The notes: generated from the letters alone by a model not told the origin. Positions 55,854 through 64,000 are shown, counted from the stretch's first letter. The stretch: DNA of 64,000 nt from Mesorhizobium carmichaelinearum (GCF_900199455.1 NZ_FZQR01000014.1:1-64000); one strand, 5' to 3'. Numbers and translations: made by a program.

Positions 55854-56244
55854 AACAATTAGGCTGCCGAAAGCAGTCTTTATAAAGCGGCGCCGAGAGG
55901 CAAGGTTCTCGACTGGATTTCGGCGAATTGCTCATACGGCTACTCGGTGGCTAGCATAGTCTGCGAAAGACGCGGACTCTGGGACACGTCGATCATCAAT
56001 CAAGTTTCTTAGAAAAGCTAGAAAGGAAAACCTAGGCCGAAATTCGGTGAAGAGATGACGTTCGCCTTGTTGACGGGCCACCGCAACGTAGTGCGCCTGC
56101 GGCCAAGATCCTGCCGCCGAATGTCGACGTTTATCGGCGCGGCCAACTAGGACGGGTTATTGCTATCGAACTTTCAATTCGTCTAAAATGTTCCGGAACT
56201 ATATCAGCGCTTGCTAACTGAAAAGCGGTTTTGCGAGTCAGTGC
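55854..56244. other. 391-bp region without a recognisable gene
   Basis: Nothing coding seen. Base composition is lower in GC than the housekeeping parts of the window, in line with an island or a decayed area. Confidence 0.4.
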
Positions 56245-56328
56245 ATGCGTCTGAAGTTCATCCCGCCCTTGATGCCGACCCTGGTGGAGAAACCGTCCGA
56301 AGGTGGAGACTGGATTCATGAGGTGAAG
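56245..56328 (+). pseudogene. 5' fragment of a LigD-type ATP-dependent DNA ligase gene
   Basis: The first 28 codons read MRLKFIPPLMPTLVEKPSEG and then GDWIHEVK, the typical opening of the ligase domain of non-homologous end-joining DNA ligases, stopping at the nucleotidyl-lysine motif. The sequence then switches directly into a copy of part of the lacI gene. Only this fragment remains. Confidence 0.7.
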
Positions 56329-56329
56329 A

Positions 56330-56464
56330 CAAATGCCGGGCGATTTCCTCGTTGTAGCCGACGACGGAAATGTCCTTCGCGATGTGCAGGCCGGCTTCCT
56401 TCAGCGCCTCGTAGCAGCCGATCGCGGTGCGGTCGTTCTGGCAGAAGATGGCGGTCTGGCGGTC
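56330..56464 (-). pseudogene. Internal fragment copy of the LacI-family regulator gene
   Basis: About 135 bp match 58502-58639 inside the lacI-type gene at 58307-59440, in the same orientation, with scattered substitutions and one 3-bp deletion. The encoded part corresponds to the FCQNDRTAIGCYEALKEAG region of the effector domain. It is flanked by a ligase fragment on one side and an exported-protein gene on the other, so it is a recombination scar. Confidence 0.85.
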
Positions 56465-56487
56465 CTACGGCGCCACCACCGCACCCC

Positions 56488-57084
56488 CTACGACGAAGGC
56501 ACCCTCGGCTCCTCCACCAGGTAAAACCGATCCTTCGGCGAAAAATCCGTCACCAGGAACGAAAACGACGCACTCTCCAGCGGGTCGACCTTGCCTTTGC
56601 TGAACAGCAGCCGGTCATAGGGTTCGAAGTCGCGTTTGAAGTCGGCGAAGCTGTCGGACTTGATCATGTTGTCCACGCGCTGCGCCTGGTCGAAGGACAG
56701 CCCGTCGCCATAGTCGCTCGGCACGTTCAGGATCGACTGCAGCTCGAAGCCGAATTCGATCCAGGCGTCGCCGCTGTTGTTGCGGGCGACGATCTTCAGC
56801 GGCAAAAAGCCGGTCGCGTAGTTGCCCGACGATCCGAATGGCTGGATCGGCCTCGCCGCACGTATGGTCAGCGTCACCGGGTCGGCGGTGTCCAGTTCCT
56901 CGGTCACCACGATCGGGTCGGCGCGGGTCCCGGTGCCGGTGGCCGAAAGGATCCTGAAGCCGCCGCGTTCGTCGGAGAAGGAGTAGGCGCCGGCTTCGAA
57001 GATCCCGCCAGCTTCGGCGCGCGGGCAGCTCGCGGCCAGCAAGGCCGCGAACACCTGCACACAGCGCAAACCTGGACGCGTCAT
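56488..57084 (-). CDS. Exported protein of unknown function
   Basis: 198-aa protein. ATG 57084 opens a signal peptide ending ...SCPRAEA; longer in-frame starts add 96 residues with no sense. The mature part is beta-rich (GGFRILSATGTGTRADPIVV, LPLKIVARNNSGDAWIEFGF), possibly an immunoglobulin-like sandwich. GC is back to the level of the core genome. No family recognised. Confidence 0.65.
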   Translation of the reverse strand: MTRPGLRCVQVFAALLAASCPRAEAGGIFEAGAYSFSDERGGFRILSATGTGTRADPIVVTEELDTADPVTLTIRAARPIQPFGSSGNYATGFLPLKIVARNNSGDAWIEFGFELQSILNVPSDYGDGLSFDQAQRVDNMIKSDSFADFKRDFEPYDRLLFSKGKVDPLESASFSFLVTDFSPKDRFYLVEEPRVPSS

Positions 57085-57482
57085 GGCTTGAGTATGAACG
57101 ACAATTGCCCGGCCGCATACTGGCCGGAGACATAGTGGAATGACGATGACTTTGGCGGCCGGTGAAAGAATGCCACCGTTTCCGCGCAACAGATTGGCTC
57201 GGCCGCCTTGCCTCAGCCCGCACACTCCCCCGCTCCACCAATGCCCTATGAGCGAGAACTTGTCGCCCGGTTTTATTTGCGCAATCCATGCCGTTGGTGG
57301 ATGAAAAATCGGACAGTGCTTTGCGGCATTCTTGTTGATCAATTCGTCGTTACGAAGACCACCTTCGCTCAAAGACGCCGAATAGATGAGTGACCAGCAA
57401 TCTCTGGGTGATGTAGAGCGCTTGCGGCGCTCTTTAAGTTATAATAGCCTGCAATGGCAGCATAGTCTTTATGGAGGAGCAA
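57085..57482. other. 398-bp intergenic region with the promoter of the next gene
   Basis: No gene seen. It separates two divergent genes: the exported-protein gene on the minus strand and the TIM-barrel-like gene on the plus strand. The 3' part carries an inverted repeat and a TATAAT box described separately. Confidence 0.45.
57415..57445 (+). promoter_or_regulatory. Consensus -10 box with an upstream inverted repeat
   Basis: TATAAT at 57440-57445 matches the sigma-70 -10 hexamer perfectly and lies 37 bp before the start codon at 57483. AGAGCGC-TTGCG-GCGCTCT (57415-57433), a perfect 7-bp-arm inverted repeat, occupies the place of the -35 element, so the promoter may be controlled by a dimeric regulator there. 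Confidence 0.55.
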
Positions 57483-58196
57483 ATGGCATTCTCTAAGATT
57501 CTTTGGGTCGTCAACTACAACAACATCAACGACTTCGTGAAGGGTGCGGTTGACTGTGGCGCCACTGATGTCGCCATCCGGTCGGACAACGATGTTGAAA
57601 CCGCGATCACCGAATTTACGAAGAAAGGTATCGGTGTTTACTCCTGGCGTTGGCCAAGTGCGAACAAAGACCCTGCCATGAAGGAGGCTAAAAAAATCGT
57701 CGGCCTGTTCGGTAAGGGTCTCAAAGGATATTATGTTGACCCTGAAGGAGATCACGGAAAGCCTTGGGATTGGGATCAGACCGGGCTCGCAACGCTGGCG
57801 AAAGACTTCTGCGCGGCAATCAAAAGCGCGCCAGGTGCCAAACTCGGAGTGACGTCGCACTATCGGGCGGACAAGGTATTTCCTCATTTGCCCTGGGAAG
57901 AATTTTTTGCGGCGGCCGATGTACTGCTGCCTCAATCATATTGGCGTGTGACTGGCGGCGTGGTTGGCCATGGCATTCCTGATGACAACTATAATCAGGG
58001 AATTGCATTCTGGAAGGCGGCTGGTGGCAATGTGAATCTCATTCACCCCATGGCTGGTGAAATCGACAAAGTTACAGCGGCCGAGATCAACAAGTATGCT
58101 GCCGCCGCCAAATCAAAGGGCATCGACGAGCTTCATTTTTACGCTTGGGTGCCGAGCGTAAAAGCGTCCGTGATGAATGCTATCAAGGCCTTGTAG
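57483..58196 (+). CDS. TIM-barrel/glycoside-hydrolase-like protein, unknown function
   Basis: 237-aa soluble protein without a signal peptide. Alternating strand-helix units (ILWVVNYNNINDFVKGA, TDVAIRSD, KGIGVYSWRWP, GYYVDPEGDHG, KLGVTSHYR, DVLLPQSYW, ELHFYAWVP) suggest a TIM barrel; acidic residues in DPEGD and aromatic residues at strand ends suit a glycoside hydrolase. ATG 57483 follows GGAGGAG. Its codon use is clearly AT-richer than its neighbours', a sign of recent arrival. The family is not certain. Confidence 0.72.
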   Translation: MAFSKILWVVNYNNINDFVKGAVDCGATDVAIRSDNDVETAITEFTKKGIGVYSWRWPSANKDPAMKEAKKIVGLFGKGLKGYYVDPEGDHGKPWDWDQTGLATLAKDFCAAIKSAPGAKLGVTSHYRADKVFPHLPWEEFFAAADVLLPQSYWRVTGGVVGHGIPDDNYNQGIAFWKAAGGNVNLIHPMAGEIDKVTAAEINKYAAAAKSKGIDELHFYAWVPSVKASVMNAIKAL

Positions 58197-58198
58197 CC

Positions 58199-58254
58199 GG
58201 CCTGTCCTGATTGGTTTGCATCCGTCCAGAACGTTGGCGCGTTTCGGACAGGCC
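58199..58254. terminator. Inverted repeat between convergent genes
   Basis: GGCCTGTCC (58199-58207) and GGACAGGCC (58246-58254) are perfect complements with a 38-base loop between the convergent TIM-barrel and LacI genes. It is a possible bidirectional terminator, though the loop is long. Confidence 0.4.
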
Positions 58255-58306
58255 CGTTCGTCAAGCTGATGGTTGGCGCATTGGCGCCGGCTCGCGAGCG
58301 GACGCT

Positions 58307-59440
58307 TTAACCCACTGAAGCTTCGCGAGTACTGGCGGACGAGCCCGCCACGGCGCGCACACTGTCCCGCTCCACCAGCGGGCATTCCAGTTTGGTGATG
58401 GGGTAGCGTCCCTGCCCAGGCGCCGCCGGCGCTTCGAGCTGTTCGATCGCCCATTGGCCCATCGCCATATGCGGCAGGATCGAGGTGGTCAGCGGCGGGA
58501 ACAAATGCCGGGCGATTTCCTCGTCGTCATAGCCGACGACCGAAATGTCCTGCGGGATGTGCAGGCCGGCTTCCTTCAGCGCCTCGTAGCAGCCGATCGC
58601 GGTGCGGTCGTTCTGGCAGAAAATGGCGGTCGGGCGGTCTTTCAGCGCCAACAGCTTCACCGTCGCGGCATAGCCGGCACTGGCCGACCAGTCGCCCTCG
58701 ACCACCAGCTCCGGGTCGAAGGGGATGTCGGCGGTGGCGAGCGCGCGCCGATAGCCTTTCAGCCGGTCCTGTGCGGCCTGCATCCACGGCTCGCCGGTGA
58801 TGGTGGCGATGCGGCGGTGGCCGTGGCTGATCAGATGCCTTGTCGAGCTCTGGCCGCCGGCGATCTCGGAAGGCACCACGGCGGGGAAGGCGTAGTCGGC
58901 CGTGTAGCAATTGAGCAGGATCACCGGAATGTCGAGGCTGTAGAGGAAGTCGGGCGCCGTGATCTCGCGGGTGAAGATGGTCATGTAGATCAGCGCCGAA
59001 ATGCCCCGCCGGGTCAGCGCCTGGATGGCGCGCGGCTCCATCACCGCGTCGCCCATGGTCTGCGCCACCAGCAGCACGTTGCCTGCATTCCACGAGGCCT
59101 GGCGCGCGCCTTCGATCGCCACCACCGCCTCCGGGCTGGTCGCCAGCTGGTCGACAGCAAAGCCGATCACTCCGTCCAGTCCGTCGAAGGCGGCAACAGG
59201 CTTGCGCAGCGCCGAGAAGGCGGGCGCGCTGTAGCCCAGCGCCCGCGCGGCCTCGATCACCCGCTCGCGGGTCTGCTGCGACAGCTTGATCCCTGGCGAA
59301 TTGTTGAGCACGAAGGACACGGTCGCCTGCGAACAGCCGGCGGCCCGGGCGATATCGGTCATGGTGACCCGCCCCTTGGGCTTGGCCGGCGCCTTGCGGC
59401 GCCGCGCGGTCTCGCTGGCCGGATCCCTGGTCTCGCTCAT
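58307..59440 (-). CDS. LacI-family transcriptional regulator
   Basis: 377-aa repressor. The helix-turn-helix (VTMTDIARAAGCSQATVSFVLN) lies near residues 24-46 after a basic, Pro/Ala-rich extension, followed by a hinge and a periplasmic-binding-like sugar domain (AIFCQNDRTAIGCYEAL, ISVVGYDDEEIARHLFPPLT). I start at ATG 59440; an ATG 18 codons earlier has no better site. It is divergent from the sugar ABC transporter genes at 60045 and most likely represses them. A broken copy of its middle lies about 2 kb away. Confidence 0.92.
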   Translation of the reverse strand: MSETRDPASETARRRKAPAKPKGRVTMTDIARAAGCSQATVSFVLNNSPGIKLSQQTRERVIEAARALGYSAPAFSALRKPVAAFDGLDGVIGFAVDQLATSPEAVVAIEGARQASWNAGNVLLVAQTMGDAVMEPRAIQALTRRGISALIYMTIFTREITAPDFLYSLDIPVILLNCYTADYAFPAVVPSEIAGGQSSTRHLISHGHRRIATITGEPWMQAAQDRLKGYRRALATADIPFDPELVVEGDWSASAGYAATVKLLALKDRPTAIFCQNDRTAIGCYEALKEAGLHIPQDISVVGYDDEEIARHLFPPLTTSILPHMAMGQWAIEQLEAPAAPGQGRYPITKLECPLVERDSVRAVAGSSASTREASVG

Positions 59441-60044
59441 GGCATTCGTGTCCCCAATCCCAGCCTGTCTAGCGGCAGCCTGCCTGCCCGACAAGATGGC
59501 GCAGCGGCGTCGATTTATAGAAACCGTCGTTACGTTTATACATATTAGTAGCTGCGAGGTCCATCGATCATCAGGCTCCGGATATCAAGGGAAAGCAGGC
59601 CCGCCAAGGCTTTGGCCGCCGTGCAGCCAAGGCATAGGCGCGTCGGCACATCGTCAGCGGAGTCGCCACGATGTGCTCGGATATCGGCTTAGAACTAATA
59701 CTGTTTACTAATACAAAGATGCGCTGTAACCTCAATCCGTCGTGTCCGGCCCGTTGGGGGCCCGGGGCGGCGGGAGTGCTCGTGAATGGTCCGATGGTGA
59801 GCGGATATTGCCTCCGCGAGCCTTATAGCAGATATGTGATATGTCAGACAAATCGGACTATTTACGAACGAGGGATGAGTCTCTAAAGTCCGTGACCGTG
59901 GCTGGAACGACGCCAGTCTTCAGTGCCGGGAAACCCTGAGGAGGAGGGGGTATCCAAGCCGCAAACGGCAAATTCAGGTGAGCAGGCAATTTTAGTGAGC
60001 AAGACCGGTCAGCCCGACGGCTGAACCAAAAAGGGAGGTTGAAC
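59441..60044. promoter_or_regulatory. 604-bp divergent control region of lacI and the sugar ABC operon
   Basis: No gene. It is AT-richer than its surroundings and contains the direct repeat ACTAATAC (59694-59701 and 59707-59714) plus AT-rich stretches at about 59520-59550 and 59820-59880 that could hold promoters. The binding-protein gene has GGGAGG at 60033-60038. Operators for the LacI-type protein are expected here, but I could not pick a clear palindrome. Confidence 0.4.
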
Positions 60045-61007
60045 ATGAAATCCTTGATACGTAGTGCATCCGTAGCCGCGACCGCGCTGCTGCTTGGCCT
60101 GTCGGCCACGGCAATCGCGCGCGCCGACGACAAGCCGACGCTGGCCTTCGTCGTCAATGGCGCTTCCGATTTCTGGAAAGCGGCCGAAGCCGGCGTCAAG
60201 AAGGCGCAGGGCGAACTGCCCGACTACACGCTTGAGCTCAAATATCCCGAGCAATCCTCGGTCGCCATCCAGCAGCGGCTGATGGACGATCTGGTGACGG
60301 CCGGCGTCAAGGGCATCATGGTGTCCGCCGTCGATCCGAAGACCTCGACCGATGGCCTGAACAAGATCGCCTCGGAAACCGCGCTGTTCACCACCGACAG
60401 CGACGCCCCGCAGACCAAGCGTGTCGCCTATATCGGCTCGTCCAATGTCGACGCCGGCAAGCAGGCGGCCGAAATCGCCAAGAAGGCGATGCCCAACGGC
60501 GGCAAGTGCCTCGGCTTCGTCGGCCTGCTCGGTGCCGACAATGCCAAGGAGCGCATCCAGGGCATGAAGGATGGCTTGGCCGGCACCAAGATCGAACTCG
60601 TCGACGTGCGCGGCGACGACATCGACCAGGCGCGCGCCAAGAAGAATGTCGAGGACGCGCTGGTCGCCAGCCCCGATGTCACCTGCATGGTCGGCTTCTA
60701 TTCCTACAACACGCCGCGCATCTATGAAGCGCTGCGGGACGCCGGTAAGCTCGGCTCGATCACCGTCGTCGGTTTCGATGACGATCCGATCACGCTGGGC
60801 GGCGTCAAGGAAGGCACCATTGCCGCCACCGTCGTGCAGCAGCCCTTCGAATGGGCCTATCAGGGCATGAAGCTGATGGCGGCCTATCTCAAGGGCGACA
60901 AGTCGGGCATCCCGGCCGGCAACCTGATCATCATCCCGACCAAGATCATCGGCAAGGATGATGTCGACGCCTATGCCGCCAATCTGAAGGCGATGGCTGG
61001 AAAGTAA
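60045..61007 (+). CDS. Sugar ABC transporter, substrate-binding protein (ribose/xylose type)
   Basis: 320-aa periplasmic binding protein of the LacI-fold sugar group. ATG 60045 is six bases after GGGAGG and starts a signal peptide ending ...TAIARA; mature sequence FVVNGASDFWKAAEAGVKKA and VVGFDDDPITLGGV are typical. It gives sugar to the transporter encoded by the next two genes. The sugar is not evident. A stem-loop lies just downstream. Confidence 0.92.
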   Translation: MKSLIRSASVAATALLLGLSATAIARADDKPTLAFVVNGASDFWKAAEAGVKKAQGELPDYTLELKYPEQSSVAIQQRLMDDLVTAGVKGIMVSAVDPKTSTDGLNKIASETALFTTDSDAPQTKRVAYIGSSNVDAGKQAAEIAKKAMPNGGKCLGFVGLLGADNAKERIQGMKDGLAGTKIELVDVRGDDIDQARAKKNVEDALVASPDVTCMVGFYSYNTPRIYEALRDAGKLGSITVVGFDDDPITLGGVKEGTIAATVVQQPFEWAYQGMKLMAAYLKGDKSGIPAGNLIIIPTKIIGKDDVDAYAANLKAMAGK

Positions 61008-61022
61008 GACCACAGGCAGTTC

Positions 61023-61050
61023 AGCCGGCTCAACTCCGCTTGAGCCGGCT
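61023..61050 (+). terminator. Stem-loop after the binding-protein gene
   Basis: AGCCGGCTCAA (61023-61033) and TTGAGCCGGCT (61040-61050) form a perfect 11-bp stem with a 6-base loop, 15 bp after the stop. There is no U-run, so it more likely gives partial termination or mRNA protection between the binding-protein and ATPase genes. Confidence 0.7.
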
Positions 61051-61100
61051 GCTCGCATTGACGAACCCTTCGAGGATCGTCAGTCTGCCGGAAGCCGTAA

Positions 61101-61145
61101 GCATGATCCCGAAAAGTGGGAACCGGTTTTCGGAAAAGATCATGC
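61101..61145. repeat. Dispersed palindromic repeat (GCATGATC type)
   Basis: GCATGATC...GATCATGC outer arms with inner CCGAAAA/TTTTCGG and the core GTGGGAACCGG form an imperfect 45-bp palindrome. This element design is common between genes of rhizobia and related alphaproteobacteria. It lies in the gap between the binding-protein and ATPase genes. Confidence 0.75.
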
Positions 61146-61176
61146 CTTGGGATTGGCCCGCTAACTGCTGTCAGGC

Positions 61177-62718
61177 ATGATGAACTATTCCGACACATCC
61201 ATCGCAGCAACGACACCGTTCCTCAGCCTCGAGAACGTGCGCAAGACCTATCCGGGTGTCGTCGCGCTGGATGGTTTTTCGATGGAGGTCAGGCCGGGCG
61301 AGGTCATCGGCCTCGTCGGCGAAAACGGCGCCGGCAAATCGACCTTGATGAAGATCCTCGGCGGCGTCACCACGCCGGATACCGGCACCATCACTGTCGA
61401 CGGCACCGCCCACAACAGCTTGAGCGTCGAAGGCAGCCTGGGCTCGGGCATCGCCTTCGTCCACCAGGAACTCAACCTGTTCGAGAATCTCGATGTCGCC
61501 GCCAACATCTTTTTCGGCCGCGAACCGTTGCGCGCCGGGCCGCTGAAACTCGTCGACCGCACCAAGCTGCGGGAAATGGTGGCGCCGCTGTTGAAGCGCG
61601 TCGGCGCCAATTTCTCCGCCGACACGCAGGTCGCCGCCCTGTCGCTCGCCCAGCAGCAGATGGTCGAGATCGCCAAGGCGCTGTCGATCAAGGCCAGGCT
61701 GGTCATCCTCGACGAGCCGACATCGAGCCTGCCGATCGCCGAGACCGACAAATTGCTCGACGTCATCAAGGCGCTGAAGGCCGACGGCATCAGCGTCATC
61801 TTCATTTCGCACCGCCTGCACGAGGTCGAGCGTGTCGCCGACCGCGTCGTCGTGCTGCGCGACGGCATGCTGGCCGGCACGCTGGGCAAGCGCGACATCG
61901 GCCACGACCAGATGGTCAAGCTGATGATCGGCCGCATGCTGAAGGAACGCGAGAAGGCCTCCGAGGCCGCGCGGGCGCCTGGCGCCACGGCACTTGCGGC
62001 CAAGGCCATCCGCACCCCCACTTACCCCAGCCGGCCTGTCGATCTCGACGTCCGGCGCGGCGAAATCCTCGGCCTTGCCGGGCTGGTCGGTTCCGGCCGC
62101 ACCGAACTGGCACGCGTCTTCTTCGGCATCGACGGCAGCCTTGGCGGCACGATCGAACTCGACGGCAAGACGCTTGTGCTGGGCTCGGCTGCCGATGCGG
62201 TCGCGCAGGGTATCTTTCTCGTCCCCGAGGACCGCAAGCTGACCGGCATCCTGCTCGACCTGTCGATCGCGCAGAACATTTCGCTGCCCAATCTGCCGGC
62301 GCATGCCAGGCGCTCGCTGGTCTCGGCGAGTGCTGAAACGGCAACCGCCGAGAAGCAGAAAAAAGATCTCGGCATCAAGGCGCCTTCGGTGCAGACGCGC
62401 ACCGGCACGCTGTCGGGCGGCAACCAGCAGAAGGTGGTGCTCGGCAAGTGGCTGGCCATGAACCCCAAGGTGATGATCCTCGACGAGCCGACGCGCGGCA
62501 TCGACATCGGCGCCAAGGCGGAAATCTATGGGCTGATGCGGGCGCTGGCCGATGCCGGCGTCGCCGTGCTGATGATTTCCAGCGACATGGAGGAGGTGAT
62601 CGGCGTGTCCGACCGCATCGCCGTCATGCATGAGGGCCAAATCTCGGGCATTCTCGACAAGGACCGGTTCAGCCAGGAAAACGTGCTGCTGCTGGCGGTG
62701 GGCAAGCAGCCGAAATAG
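61177..62718 (+). CDS. Sugar ABC transporter double ATP-binding protein (RbsA/XylG type)
   Basis: 513-aa protein with two ATPase halves. The first has Walker A GENGAGKST, signature LSLAQQQMVEIAKAL and Walker B VILDEPTSSLP; the second has a degenerate Walker A region (LVGSGRTEL), signature LSGGNQQKVVLGKWL and Walker B MILDEPTRGID. This arrangement is normal for the carbohydrate uptake type 2 family. Two ATGs at 61177 and 61180 are possible starts. Confidence 0.94.
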   Translation: MMNYSDTSIAATTPFLSLENVRKTYPGVVALDGFSMEVRPGEVIGLVGENGAGKSTLMKILGGVTTPDTGTITVDGTAHNSLSVEGSLGSGIAFVHQELNLFENLDVAANIFFGREPLRAGPLKLVDRTKLREMVAPLLKRVGANFSADTQVAALSLAQQQMVEIAKALSIKARLVILDEPTSSLPIAETDKLLDVIKALKADGISVIFISHRLHEVERVADRVVVLRDGMLAGTLGKRDIGHDQMVKLMIGRMLKEREKASEAARAPGATALAAKAIRTPTYPSRPVDLDVRRGEILGLAGLVGSGRTELARVFFGIDGSLGGTIELDGKTLVLGSAADAVAQGIFLVPEDRKLTGILLDLSIAQNISLPNLPAHARRSLVSASAETATAEKQKKDLGIKAPSVQTRTGTLSGGNQQKVVLGKWLAMNPKVMILDEPTRGIDIGAKAEIYGLMRALADAGVAVLMISSDMEEVIGVSDRIAVMHEGQISGILDKDRFSQENVLLLAVGKQPK

Positions 62719-62778
62719 TTTTTGCGCCGAGGTCGCGAGACCGCGCAACCTGCTCAGGCAGGCATTGGGGAGAAGACA

Positions 62779-63774
62779 ATGAGCAAGAAAGATCTTGGCC
62801 TGCTGATCCTGATCCTGGTGGTGGGCGCAATCGTCGCCATCATCAATCCGCGCTTCCTGCTGCCGATCAACCTTGCCAACACCTCGAACCTGATCGGCCT
62901 GTTCGGCATCCTGTCAATCGGCCAGGCCTTCGTCATCATCACCGGTGGCATCGAACTGTCGGTCGGCTCGGTGGTCGCGCTGCTGGGAACGCTGTTCATC
63001 GACTTCATCGCCGTGCGCGAGCTGGACTGGCCGCTGGCCTTCGTGCTGATCATCGCGCTCGGCGCCATCATCGGCCTGGTGCATGGCTGGCTGATCACCA
63101 GGCTGAAGCTGCAGCCCTTCGTGGTGACGTTGTGCGGCCTGCTGATCTACCGCGGCGTGGCGCGCTTCTACACCGCCGACGGCACCGCCGGCTTCGCCTT
63201 CGGCCAGAACTTTCCCGAGCTCGAATTCCTGACGGCCGGCCGGTCCTATGGCGTGCCGAACAGCTTCATTGCGCTGATCGTCATCGCCATCGTCATGTGG
63301 GTGGTGCTGCACCGCTCGGTGTTCGGCCGCTATCTCTACGCCATCGGCAAGAACGAGGAGGCGGCGAAATATTCCGGCATCCGCACCGGTCGTATCGTCA
63401 TGGCCGCCTATGTCATCTGCGGCGTGCTGACGGCACTGTCGGCGATCTATTTCGCCATGTACACGCGCTCGATTTCACCTGCCAGCCACGGCCAGTTCTA
63501 CGAGCTTTACGCCATCGCCGCGGCGGTGCTCGGCGGCTTCTCGCTGCGCGGCGGCGAGGGCTCGCTGATCGGCGTCATCCTCGGCACCGTGCTGCTGCAG
63601 GAGCTGCAGAACCTCGTCAATCTGCTCGGCATCCCGTCCTCCCTCAACTTCGCGGTGATGGGCGGCGTCATCCTCATCGGCGTGCTCGTCGACCAGCAAT
63701 GGGGCGTGTTCCGCGCACGGCGGCTGATGATCGATGCGGCGCGCAAAAACGTTGCCGGCGCGCCGGCGGAATAA
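62779..63774 (+). CDS. Sugar ABC transporter permease (RbsC type)
   Basis: 331-aa membrane permease with 8-10 helices. GIELSVGSVVALLG near residues 62-75 and the GGFSLRGGEGSLIGVILGTVLL segment are typical of the branched-chain/ribose permease superfamily. ATG 62779 follows GGGGAGAAG. It forms a homodimer with the double ATPase. Confidence 0.93.
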   Translation: MSKKDLGLLILILVVGAIVAIINPRFLLPINLANTSNLIGLFGILSIGQAFVIITGGIELSVGSVVALLGTLFIDFIAVRELDWPLAFVLIIALGAIIGLVHGWLITRLKLQPFVVTLCGLLIYRGVARFYTADGTAGFAFGQNFPELEFLTAGRSYGVPNSFIALIVIAIVMWVVLHRSVFGRYLYAIGKNEEAAKYSGIRTGRIVMAAYVICGVLTALSAIYFAMYTRSISPASHGQFYELYAIAAAVLGGFSLRGGEGSLIGVILGTVLLQELQNLVNLLGIPSSLNFAVMGGVILIGVLVDQQWGVFRARRLMIDAARKNVAGAPAE

Positions 63775-63857
63775 CCGCGCGGGGCGACGCTGCCCTTGCC
63801 GGACTCCTATAGATATTATAATAGCATAACCCGGTATCGCTCGGGGGTGTACGGCAC

Positions 63858-64000
63858 ATGCGCTGCGATTTGCGAGGCAAGGTAGCGCTGGTCACCGGGG
63901 CCGCGGGCGCCATCGGCAGTTCCATCGCCAAACGCTTGTCCGACAATGGTGCCGCGGTCGTCGTCGCCGACATCAACGGCGAGGGCGCAAGCCAGGTGGC
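63858..64000 (+). CDS. Short-chain dehydrogenase/reductase, partial (runs off the window)
   Basis: The first 47 codons of an SDR: RGKVALVTGAAGAIGSSIAK holds the TGxxxGxG cofactor motif and VVVADING the acidic residue that favours NAD+. The start is the ATG at 63858; the ribosome site is weak. It follows the sugar permease by 83 bp and probably oxidises the imported sugar or sugar alcohol. Cut by the window edge. Confidence 0.82.
   Translation, partial: MRCDLRGKVALVTGAAGAIGSSIAKRLSDNGAAVVVADINGEGASQV

Noticed and set aside
51236..59000. Integrase gene or direct repeat of the tRNA-Arg 3' end marking an att site
   Set aside because: No tyrosine-recombinase motif in any frame and no obvious second copy of the T-arm/acceptor sequence by eye. 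A computed search would be needed to exclude a short one.
60039..60044. TTG as the start of the sugar-binding protein
   Set aside because: ATG at 60045 is better spaced from GGGAGG and gives the usual basic start of a signal peptide.
61171..62748. 525-codon minus-strand frame
   Set aside because: Antisense to the double ATPase, which has all Walker and signature motifs.

Overview
The window is GC-rich chromosomal DNA from a rhizobium-type alphaproteobacterium, most likely Mesorhizobium or a close relative. Four things point that way: a sorbitol/mannitol operon in the order smoE-F-G-K-S-mtlK, a large urease cluster, a NodF/NodE-like acyl carrier protein and ketosynthase pair, and several families of GC-rich palindromic intergenic repeats. 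No phage, insertion sequence, CRISPR array or rRNA operon was seen. There is one tRNA gene, tRNA-Arg(CCG).

Layout. 0-7.4 kb: nicotinate phosphoribosyltransferase; a LysR regulator divergent from an agmatinase-type ureohydrolase; a polar amino-acid ABC transporter (binding protein and two permeases) with no ATPase gene beside it; a dienelactone-hydrolase-like exported protein; and a decayed second copy of the permease 3' end. 7.5-10.8 kb: a lower-GC cassette with a LysE exporter and a PLP trans-sulfuration enzyme, divergent from an XRE-cupin regulator and followed by a PaiB-like protein. Both divergent start codons lie inside one 16-bp inverted repeat. 11-12.4 kb: a MATE exporter. 12.7-28 kb: two convergent polyol systems. 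The plus-strand one is AraC regulator, binding protein, two permeases, xylitol/sorbitol-type dehydrogenase and ATPase. The minus-strand one is smoEFGK, smoS, mtlK, a HAD phosphatase and an FGGY pentulose kinase. 28-32 kb: a LysR gene divergent from a DUF1127 peptide, a SorC-type regulator, a HAD phosphatase and a class II aldolase.

32.1-41.6 kb holds the urease genes on the minus strand (ureD, A, J, B, C, then E, F, G), interleaved with accessory genes (DUF1272, DUF3995, DUF29, a GST, two unknowns) and crossed by one exported-protein gene on the other strand. Urea released by the ureohydrolase at 2.9 kb could feed this urease. 41.8-43.2 kb holds the NodF/NodE-like pair, then a short 20-bp tandem repeat. 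43-51 kb is ordinary: a GST, a histone-H1-like protein, a P-loop kinase, a mutarotase-like protein, a 604-aa membrane coiled-coil protein, a D,D-carboxypeptidase lipoprotein and a DUF1003 protein.

51.2-58.2 kb, starting at tRNA-Arg(CCG), looks like an accessory island. It carries two overlapping genes encoding a small unknown protein and a 593-aa protein with a zincin-like HExxH...E signature, then a convergent 380-aa unknown gene. After these come a frameshifted membrane gene, fragments of a ligD-type ligase and of the nearby lacI gene fused together, and an AT-richer gene for a TIM-barrel-like protein with its own consensus -10 promoter. 58.3-64 kb is a LacI-regulated sugar ABC importer (binding protein, double ATPase, permease) leading into a short-chain dehydrogenase cut by the window end.

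The binding-protein genes of all three sugar/polyol importers are followed by a strong stem-loop before the next transporter gene, which probably sets binding-protein mRNA above permease mRNA.
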